Origin: Opisthocomus hoazin
Taxonomy: Eukaryota > Chordata > Aves > Opisthocomiformes > Opisthocomidae
Direction of reading: 5' to 3'
DNA: 64,000 bases
NCBI RefSeq assembly: GCF_030867145.1
Contig: NC_134442.1
Coordinates: 7,736,966-7,800,965, forward strand
How positions within the stretch are numbered: the first letter of the stretch is position 1; the number at the start of each line of letters is the position of its first letter. The translations under genes and the position numbers were made by a program. The notes below the pieces were generated by a model. That model was given only the letters and a program-made list of their open reading frames with translations, did not search any database and was not told where the DNA came from. Below, one piece after another: positions 58,601 to 64,000 of this stretch.

Positions 58601-59833
58601 TCCTCGTCCAAGGTGAGCCCCGCCCACCCACCAAACCGAGGCTCTGAGGACCTCCAGGGCCTTCACGGCCCTCCCAAGGGCTTGGGGTGGGTCAGCAAAA
58701 ACCTCATTGGCCCGAGGAACCTTCTGGTGGCCTCAAAAATAGGGGGAAATGGGGGATTTGGGGGTGGGTGGGCGGAGCTTGACCTCCTCCAGCCAATCCA
58801 TGGCGGTCCTCACCCAAGACAAGCTCCACCCACCCAACCAATGGAGGTTCTGAAGACCTCGAAGACCTTCACGGCCCTCCCAAGGGCTTGGGGTGGGTCA
58901 GCAAGAACCTCATTGGCCCAAGGAACCTTCTGGAGGCCTCAAAATTGGGGAGATATGGGGGATTTGGGGGTGGGTGGGCGGAGCTTGACCTCCTCCAGCC
59001 AACCCATGGTGGTCCTCGCCCAAGACAAGCTCCACCCACCCAACCAATGGAGGTTCTGAAGACCTCGAAGACCTTCACGGCCCTCCAAAGGGCTTGGGGT
59101 GGGTCAGCAAGAACCTCATTGGCTGGAAGAACCTCCTGGTGGCCTCAAATTTGGGGGGAAATGGGGGTTTTGGGGGTGGGTGGGCAGAGCTTGACCTCCT
59201 CCAGCCAACCCATGGTGGCCCTCGTGTGAGCTGACCAGGAACCTCATTGGCTGGAGGAACTTTCCAGCAGCCTCAGGATTGGTGGAAATCGGGGCTTTTC
59301 GGAGGTGGGGTGGGACCTAGGGGCTGAAGCCCCGCCCCAGGGGTCACCAAGAGGGGAAGGGGGAGGAGCTCCTGGTGGGACGGAGGCGGTCGCTCACCTT
59401 TGGGCTTCCTGATTGGCTGTCTCTCTGTCCACCAGCCCGCTCTCAGCTGATCCCGTTGGCCGCCGGCTGCGCCGCTGGTGCCGCCGCGTTGCTCCTGGGG
59501 CTCCTATTGGTCGTTTGCCTGTGCCGGAGGCGGAGAGGTGAGCGGCGGGGGCGGGGCTTGGGGCGGGCAACAGAGGAGGCGGGGAAAGGACGTGGGTGAC
59601 GCCCAGGAGAAGACACCAGGTCGAGAACCCCGCCCACCTCCTTCCCGATTGGAGGACCCCTGTAACAGCACCCGCCCCCCCAGAAAAACTGACCAATCAC
59701 GGCGCCGCGGGGGGCGGGGGCACCTTCCAACCCGCCCCTCCCCCACGCAGGCTCCGCCCACTGGAAGGGTCTCCACAACAAGGACGACCCCGGCGCCTAC
59801 CCCATGGCCAGCGTCAGTGCCAGCGACCTCTGA
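46598..59833 (+). CDS. Four-Ig-domain cell-surface receptor, leukocyte-receptor/FcR-like (8 exons)
   Basis: The spliced model is 46598-46628, 50168-50206, 52750-53038, 54275-54580, 56698-57020, 58316-58612, 59436-59537 and 59751-59833. Every border is GT-AG. It encodes a signal peptide split over two exons, four C2-like Ig domains, a transmembrane helix and a short tail, about 487-489 residues. Split signal exons and phase-1 Ig exons are typical of leukocyte-receptor-complex and Fc-receptor genes. Domains share GRFSC.YEE and W..S..S..V.V patterns like the WSxPS region of that superfamily. The ligand is unknown. Exons 3 and 5 contain three one-base frame discrepancies in C-rich runs, which may be assembly errors or real damage. 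No plus-strand poly(A) hexamer was seen in the 3' flank. I do not recognise the orthologue. Confidence 0.8.
46629..50167 (+). repeat. Intron 1: about 20-bp pyrimidine minisatellite (TTTTTCCCCATTTCTGCC)
   Basis: From about 46683 to 50110 the intron consists of hundreds of degenerate copies of TTTTTCCCCATTTCTGCC; from 49240 on the unit shifts to TTTTTTCCCCAATTTCTTCC. The coding strand is almost free of purines except A in the ATTT core. Long frames on either strand (PFFPNF- or GKKGRNW-like) are repeat artefacts. Confidence 0.9.
50168..50206 (+). CDS. Ig receptor exon 2: signal-peptide mini-exon
   Basis: This 39-base exon lies between the acceptor CCTCCCCCAG and the donor GTAACG. Joined in phase to exon 1 it continues the signal peptide as ASLQLLLPPAAPT. 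A mini-exon of about 36-39 bases here is a hallmark of leukocyte-receptor-type genes. Confidence 0.78.
50207..52749 (+). repeat. Intron 2: 62-75-bp minisatellite
   Basis: From 50355 to about 52700, tandem units read CCACCAAAAATATCAATTTT, then GGAAAATCCGGTGGTTTCTC, then CTCAATCTGGTCCTGTC. The same family fills intron 4. No exon was found within it. Confidence 0.9.
52750..53038 (+). CDS. Ig receptor exon 3: Ig domain 1
   Basis: The domain reads SISITPEKPQYLIGDAVSLR with first cysteine in LRC, a strand C region FQFTATSGW, an N-glycosylation site FNVT, and the second cysteine in GGAHACAY; it ends INVK before the donor GTAGGG. The acceptor CTCCCCCAG is unambiguous, but the Ig frame begins at codon position 1 whereas exon 2 leaves phase 1, so one base is surplus, probably in the C7 run at 52755-52761. 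Read literally, exons 3 and 4 would be translated out of the Ig frame without meeting a stop. Confidence 0.8.
53039..54274 (+). repeat. Intron 3: 21-bp minisatellite (TTTCTCCTCAAAACGCGGCCG)
   Basis: From 53096 to 54182 the intron is made of about fifty 21-bp units, TTTCTCCTCAAAA plus CGCGGCCG or a variant, open in all phases as SPQNAAV-type repeats. Two short pieces of the 35/38-bp array (53145, 53325) are embedded. The CpG density is striking for an intron. Confidence 0.9.
54275..54580 (+). CDS. Ig receptor exon 4: Ig domain 2
   Basis: In phase with exon 3 (K-D join). It reads RPTLTLTSSTGMAVQGHALA with first cysteine in FLC, strand C as RFHFAREG, overlapping glycosylation sites NHT and NFT, second cysteine in FTCGYEE, and W-ASYPSPPVAVVV at the end; donor GTAACG. 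306 bases, symmetric phase 1. Confidence 0.85.
54581..56697 (+). repeat. Intron 4: 62-75-bp minisatellite, same family as intron 2
   Basis: From 54720 to 56640 copies of the CCACCAAAAAT / GGTTTCTCCTCAATCTGG unit recur; the last part (56340-56600) is a more homogeneous 62-bp subset with GGGGAAAATTGTGGCATTTT. No exon within it. Confidence 0.9.
56698..57020 (+). CDS. Ig receptor exon 5: Ig domain 3 (frame discrepancies)
   Basis: The first half reads RLSVDPPGGLLSESYPLGLT with cysteine in TCSAS. The second half, one base out of frame from about 56806, reads RFRFFRDGAELPAGG, then GGKFSCGVEEEVGGAWVA and ends EVIVK before the donor GTAGGT. The beginning is also one base out of phase with exon 4. Removing one base at each place would give a 321-base symmetric exon. 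The domain itself is convincing; whether the shifts are real is open. Confidence 0.75.
57021..58315 (+). repeat. Intron 5: about 20-bp minisatellite (CATGACGATGAGCTCCATCT)
   Basis: From 57118 to 58235 degenerate units of CTCATGACGATGAGTCCCAT are repeated. TGACGA and GTCATGAC motifs recur in each. No exon within it. Confidence 0.9.
58316..58612 (+). CDS. Ig receptor exon 6: Ig domain 4 (membrane-proximal)
   Basis: In phase 1 at both ends, 297 bases. It reads ALLLDPPSGRVAEGAPLLLT with first cysteine in TCAAA, RRFAFYKDGG in strand C, GRFSCRYEEKVGERWVPSP with the second cysteine, and ends VTVLVQ before the donor GTGAGC. It has no internal stop or shift. Confidence 0.88.
58640..59240 (+). repeat. 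206-bp tandem repeat in intron 6, about 3 copies
   Basis: Copies start 206 bases apart (CTTGGGGTGGGTCAGCAA at 58681, 58887 and 59093). Each copy carries an ATTGG/CCAAT motif. It occupies most of intron 6 (58613-59435). Confidence 0.93.
59436..59537 (+). CDS. Ig receptor exon 7: transmembrane segment
   Basis: The exon encodes ARSQLIPLAAGCAAGAAAL followed by LLGLLLVVCLCRRRR: one hydrophobic helix of about 23 residues with a basic stop-transfer cluster. No charged residue lies within the membrane, so pairing with FcR-gamma or DAP12-type adaptors through an arginine or lysine is not indicated. Phase 1 on both sides, donor GTGAGC. Confidence 0.86.
59751..59833 (+). CDS. Ig receptor exon 8: short cytoplasmic tail and stop
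   Basis: After the acceptor CCCCCACGCAG the frame continues in phase as GSAHWKGLHNKDDPGAYP, then MASVSASDL and TGA. The single tyrosine (AYPMAS) does not fit an ITIM or ITSM. The tail has about 27 residues after the basic cluster. Confidence 0.8.
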
Positions 59834-60177
59834 CCTCGGCGGCGACCCGGCCCACGCCCCCCCAAAGAGCCTCCCTCATTGGCCGCCTCAGGCCCCGCCC
59901 TGCCGGTCACTAAACACCTCGCCAAACCCTCGTTCGCCTCGGGAGCCAAGATGGCCGACGGGGCGGGGAGGGGGGAGGAGCGGCGGGAGGGGGCGGGAAG
60001 ATGGTGGCGGCGGGCTCGGGGGGGACAACGGGGTTGGCCAACGCAACCTTGACCAACGCTGCCTTGGCCAATCACCGCCAAGGTGTGGGGGGGAGGGGGG
60101 AGGGGAAGGGGGCGGGGCCATCGCGGGTCTTACCTGGGAGGGGGGCAGCGCGGCAGCGCAAGATGCTTCTCGGCGCA
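59834..60177 (+). promoter_or_regulatory. 3' region of the Ig gene merging into a CpG-rich, YY1-like patch
   Basis: No AATAAA or ATTAAA follows the stop codon. CCAAGATGGCCG (59946) and GGAAGATGGTGGCGGC (59997) resemble YY1 sites and lie with GGGGCGGGG boxes in a CpG-rich context, as in housekeeping promoters. No exon was recognised. Confidence 0.35.
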
Positions 60178-61345
60178 CAAAATGGCGGCCTGAGCCCCCC
60201 AAAATGGCTTCCCGCCCCCCAAAATGGCGGCCTGAGCCCCCCAAAATGGCGGCCTGAGCCCCCCAAAATGGCTTCCTGCCCCCCAAAATGGCGGCCTGAG
60301 CCCCCCAAAATGGCTTCCTGCCCCCCAAAATGGCTTCCCGCCCCCAAAATGGTGGCCTGAGCCCCCCAAAATTGGCGGCCTGAGCCCCCCAAAATGGCTT
60401 CTTGCCCCACAAAATGGCGGCCTGAGCCCCCCAAAATGCCCCCCTGCTCCCCAAAATGGCTTCTTGCCCCACAAAATGGCAGCCTGAGCCCCCAAAATGG
60501 ACTCCTGCCCCCCAAAATGCCCCCTGCTCCCCAAAATGGCTTCTTGCCCCACAAAATGGCCTCCTGCCCCCCAAAATGCCCCCCTGCTCCCCAAAATGGC
60601 TTCTTGCCCCACAAAACGGCCTCCTGCCCCCCAAAATGCCCCCCTGCTCCCCAAAATGGCTTCTTGCCCCACAAAATGCCCCCCTGCCCCCTCCAAAATG
60701 GCCTAATGCCCCCCCAAATGCCCCCCTGGCCCCCCCAAATGCCCTAATGCCCCTCAAACCGCCACCCCGCCCCCCCAAATGGCTCCTAGAGCCTCAAAAT
60801 GGCTTCCTGTTCCCCCAAAATGCCCCCCACCCCCCCAAAATACCCCTTGCCCCCACAAAATGCCCCCTGCCCCCTCCAAAAGGGCCTAATGCCCCACAAA
60901 GTGCCCCCCCGCCCCCAAAATGTCCCCCCAAAAGCCCCCCTAGCCCCCCCAAATGCCCTAATGCCCCTCAAAATGCCCTCCCGCCCCCCAAAATGGCTCC
61001 TAGAGCCTCAAAATGGCTTCCTGCCCCCCAAAATGCCCCTTGCCCCTTTAAAATGCCCCCCTTCCCCCCCAAATGGCCTACTGCCCCTCAAAATGGCTTC
61101 CTGCCCCATAAAATGCCCCCCTGCCCCCACAAAATGGCCTCTGCCCCCACAAAATGCCCCCCTGCCCCTCAATATGCCCCCCTGCCCCCCCAAAATGCCC
61201 CCCCTGCCCCACAAAATGCCCCCCTGCCCCCCAAAATGGCTTCCTACACCCCCAACCCGGCCTCTTGCCCCCCCCAATGCCCCCCTGCCCCCCCAAAATG
61301 GCTTCCTACACCCCCAACCCGGCCTCTTGCCCCCCCAAACGCCCT
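60178..61345 (+). repeat. About 20-bp minisatellite (CCCCCCAAAATGGC) with YY1-type sites
   Basis: Roughly fifty units of CCCCCCAAAATGGCTTCCTG and shortened relatives. Five units carry a perfect AAAATGGCGGC (60179, 60221, 60243, 60285, 60411). The 3' two thirds decay to CCCCCAAAATGCCCCCCTG. Confidence 0.93.
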
Positions 61346-61389
61346 CCCGCCCCTCCCCTCCCCGCACCCCCTCACGGGGTCACCGCCGC

Positions 61390-61980
61390 GCACTGCGCAT
61401 GCGCGGAGCCCTGAACGGGCGGGGGGGGGCGGTGGCGCGAAGCCTCTGCGCATGCGCACTTCCGGTTCGAGAGGGGCGGGGGAGCGGCGCGAAGCATCTG
61501 CGCATGCGCACTTCCGGTCCGAGAGGGGCGGGGGAGCGGCGCGGAGCAGTTTCGGCAAGGGAGGGGGAGCGGAGCGGGACTGCGCATGCGCAGTTCCGTC
61601 TCAGAGGGGAGGGGGAGCGGACGCGGAGCGCATTCGGGAAGGGAGGGGGAGCGGAGCGGGACTGCGCATGCGCATTTTCTGTCCCGGAGGGGGGGGAGCG
61701 GGCGCGGAGCAGTTTCGGGAAGGGAGGGGGAGAGGAGCGGACTGCGCATGCGCACTTCCGGTCCCGGAGGGGAGGGGGAGCGGGCGCGGAGCAGTTTCGG
61801 GAAGGGAGGGGGAGCGGAGCGGGACTGCGCATGCGCACTTCCAATCCCGGAGGGGAGGGGAGCGGAGCGGGCGCGGAGCAGTTTCGGGAAGGGAGGGGGA
61901 GAGAAGCGGGACTGCGCATGCGCACTTCCAGTCCAGGAAGTGGGGAGCGGCGCGGAGCTGCTGCGCATGCGCAGATGGTT
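61390..61980 (+). repeat. About 82-bp tandem repeat with NRF-1 and ETS sites
   Basis: Units contain GAGCAGTTTCGGGAAGGGAG, then GGGGAGCGGAGCGGGAC and TGCGCATGCGCACTTCCGG. Nine NRF-1 palindromes start at 61394, 61447, 61499, 61581, 61663, 61743, 61826, 61913 and 61962; all but the first are TGCGCATGCGCA. Perfect ETS/GABP sites ACTTCCGG follow at 61458, 61510 and 61754. This looks like an amplified TATA-less promoter module. Confidence 0.85.
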
Positions 61981-61983
61981 CCG

Positions 61984-62002
61984 CCCCCCCCCCCCCCCCC
62001 CC
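61984..62002 (+). repeat. Run of 19 C
   Basis: An uninterrupted cytosine homopolymer that directly follows the NRF-1 array and precedes an ETS-type ACCGGAAGCGG (62038). Confidence 0.9.
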
Positions 62003-62061
62003 GCGCCCTGGGGGGGGGGCGCCGGTAACGGAGAGAAACCGGAAGCGGCAACGCTGCGGCC

Positions 62062-62067
62062 TTTATT
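62062..62067 (-). terminator. Minus-strand poly(A) signal AATAAA
   Basis: The plus strand reads TTTATT, so a transcript coming from the right would carry AATAAA here in otherwise GC-rich sequence. This suggests the 3' end of a minus-strand gene whose body lies to the right. Confidence 0.4.
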
Positions 62068-62142
62068 AACCGAGGGTCCCGGTAACGGCCCGGGGTTAAA
62101 GGTCACGGCCGGCGAGGGTCAGAGGTCACTCGGGGGGGGGCG

Positions 62143-63668
62143 CAGGAGAAGGGGGGGGCCCAGGAGGGATTGGGGGGGCCCGGGGGGTCTTGGGGGGGGG
62201 GCGCCGGGAGGAACTGGGGGGTCCTGGGGGGGTTTGGGGGGTCCCAGAGAAATTGGGGGGTCCCAGAGGGTCTTGGGGGGTCCCAGGGGGTCTTGAGGGG
62301 GTCCTGGAGGGGTCCTGGGGGGGTTTGGGGGGTCCCAGGAGAAATTGGGGGGTCCCAGGGGGTCTTGGGGGGGTCCCAGGGGGTCTTGGGGGGGTCCTGG
62401 GGGGTCCCAGGAGGAATTGGGGGGTCATAGAGGGGTCTTGGGGGGTTTGAGGGGTCCTGGGGGGTCCCAGGGGGAATTGGGGGTCTTGGGGGGGTCTTGG
62501 GGGGTCCTGGGGGAATCCCAGGGGGAATTTGGGGTCATGAGGGGGGTCGCAGGGGGATATTGGGGGTCTTGGGGGGCTCCGGGGGGGTCCCAGGAGGAAC
62601 CGGGGGCTCCTGTGGGGGTCTCAGGGGGGTCCTGGATGGGTCTTGGGGGGATATTGGGGGTCCTGGGGGGGTCTTGGGGGATGCTGGGGGATTTTGGGGG
62701 TCTTGGGGGGGTCCGGGGGGGTCCCAGGCAATTGGGGGGTCCCAGGGGGTCTTGGGGGGGTACCCAGGGGGAATTGGGGATCATGAGGGGGGTCTCAGGG
62801 GGATATTGGGGGTCTTGGGGGGGTCTTGAAGGGGTCCTCGGGGGTCCCAGGAGGAACTGGGGGGTCCTAAGGGGGGTATTGGGGGGCCAGGGGGGCTCCG
62901 GGGGGGTCCCAGGAGGAACCGGGGCTCCTGGGGGGGTCTCGGGGGGGTCCTGGATGGGTCTCGGGGGGATATTGGTGGTCCTGGGGGGGTCTTGGGGGAT
63001 GCTGGGGGGATTTTGGGGGGGTCTCAGGGGGTCCGGGGGGGTCCCAGGAGCAATTGGGGGGTGCTGGGGGGATCTAGGGGGGATATCGGGGGGTCCCAGA
63101 AGGAATTAGGGGGTCATGGGGGGTTTCAGGGGGGTATTGGGGGTCTTGGGGGGTTGTGGGGGGTCCAAGATGATTGGGGGGGTCCTGGGTGATTCTTGGG
63201 GGATATTGGGGGTCCTGGGGGGGGGTTGGAGGGTCCTTGGGGGTCCCAGAAGGAAATGGGGGGGTCATGGGGGGTACCAAGAGGAACTGGGGGGTCCTTG
63301 GGGGGGTCCTAGGGGGGTATTGGGGGGGTCCTGGGGGGGGTTGGGGGGTGAAAAGGGGTCGGGGGGGGTTGGGGGGTCCCGGGGGGGTTTGGGGGGTCCG
63401 GGGGGGGTCTCAAGGGGTTTTGGGGTGTCCCGGGGGGGGGTTGGGGGTCCAAGGGTATCTTGGGGGGTCCGGGGGGGGGTTTGGGGGAGTCTTAGTGGGT
63501 TTTAGGGGGTCCCGGGGGGTTGGGGGTCCTGGGGGGGTCCCGGGGGGGTTTGGGGGGTCCCAGGGGGGTTTGGGGGTCCTGGGGGGGTCCCGGGGGGGTT
63601 TGGGGGGTCCTGGGGGGGGGTTGGGGGGTCCCAGGGGGTCTCAAAGGGGCTTGGGGAGTCCCAGGGTT
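62143..63668 (+). repeat. G-rich minisatellite (GGGGGGTCCCAGG / GGGGGGTCTTGG)
   Basis: Short units of 12-17 bases with four or more successive G-runs, for example GGGGGGTCTTGGGGGGTCC, cover 1.5 kb. If a minus-strand gene ends at 62062, this would lie in its 3' UTR or an intron. Frames are repeat-driven. Confidence 0.92.
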
Positions 63669-64000
63669 CTTCAGCCTTGTGCTTCCGGGGGGCGTGGCCT
63701 CGGGCGGGGTGGTGGGCGTGGCCTCAGGGGGCGGGGGAGGGGCTGCCGCGGGACAGGGTGCGGCTCCGCCCCCGCTCGCCCTCCCCCGGAGGCGGAGCTG
63801 GAGAGGGAGGCGGTGCGGGAGCGGAGAGGCGCGTCATGGCCGCCGCCGCCACTTGCCGCAGGGGGAGGGGCCTCGTCAGGGCCACGCCCCCTCCCCGCCG
63901 GGACACGCCCCCCTCCCCGCCGGGCCACGCCCCCTCCCCGGGGGCACCGCCCCCGCCCGCCTCACCCCCCTCCCACACCCCCCCCCAGTACCTGCAAGGA
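63669..64000. other. GC-rich, possibly coding patch at the right edge
   Basis: Both strands are open here and I cannot decide between them. Minus strand: an exon end CAG|GTACTG at 63992, an acceptor-like CTCCCTCTCCAG near 63795 and a frame ending PRQPLPRPL-PPEAQG. Plus strand: ATGGCCGCCGCCGCC from 63836 stays open to the edge, and CCCCCCCCCCAG at about 63988 is a good acceptor. The minus-strand AATAAA at 62062 slightly favours the minus strand. Confidence 0.3.

Noticed and set aside
59667-59720. Extra cytoplasmic exon after the acceptor-like CCCCCCCAG at about 59682
   Set aside because: No donor follows within a sensible distance, and exon 7 joins exon 8 in phase without it.
60456-62069. 537-codon Pro/Lys-rich plus-strand frame
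   Set aside because: Translation of the CCCCCAAAATGGC and NRF-1 arrays; motif content points to regulation rather than coding.

Overview
The window looks like a piece of a bird genome, probably from a GC-rich microchromosome or other subtelomere-like, repeat-rich locus. Three things show this. CR1 LINE fragments end in the avian octamer tail (ATTCTGTG/ATTCCATG copies). The olfactory receptors are of the avian-expanded OR14 type. The right half is a near-continuous series of minisatellites and CpG-rich promoter-like patches. The species cannot be named from sequence alone.

Left half (1-30.5 kb): an OR14 olfactory-receptor cluster embedded in CR1 debris. A 5' OR14 fragment without its start codon runs off the left edge (minus strand). 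Two complete OR14 reading frames follow at 10449-11375 (DRY motif changed to DHY) and 20292-21227 (intact). All three sit in copies of one duplicated cassette: 5' exon with GTAAGT donor, about 1.7-1.8 kb of intron, coding exon, poly(A) flank and an old CR1. The first copy is inverted and the other two are in tandem about 9.8 kb apart. Two more OR relics (25.5-26.3 kb and 26.7-26.9 kb, minus strand) lie among CR1 copies. One CR1 copy has had a 30-bp piece of its ORF2 amplified to 25 copies without breaking the frame.

Middle (30.3-46 kb): back-to-back tandem arrays: 44 bp, TTTA-rich, a homogeneous 25 x 99-bp array, 33 bp, a 1.9-kb GAG/GAA/GAC purine tract, then about 20-bp, 22-bp and 35/38-bp arrays. 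No convincing gene was found here, but a compact CRE/CCAAT/GC-box patch lies at 35.38-35.6 kb and GC boxes at 40.1 kb.

Right half (46-60 kb): a spliced gene I could assemble exon by exon. It encodes a cell-surface immunoglobulin-superfamily receptor of the leukocyte-receptor/Fc-receptor-like type: split signal peptide, four C2-like Ig domains, one uncharged transmembrane segment and a short tail without an ITIM. Its eight exons have GT-AG borders and symmetric phase-1 joins, apart from three one-base discrepancies in C-rich runs. Introns 1-6 consist mostly of tandem repeats. Downstream are a ~20-bp array carrying five YY1-type sites (60.2-61.3 kb), an ~82-bp array carrying nine NRF-1 palindromes plus ETS sites (61.4-62.0 kb), a G-rich array (62.1-63.7 kb) and an unresolved GC-rich coding-like patch at the right edge. 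A minus-strand AATAAA at 62062-62067 hints at a convergent neighbouring gene.
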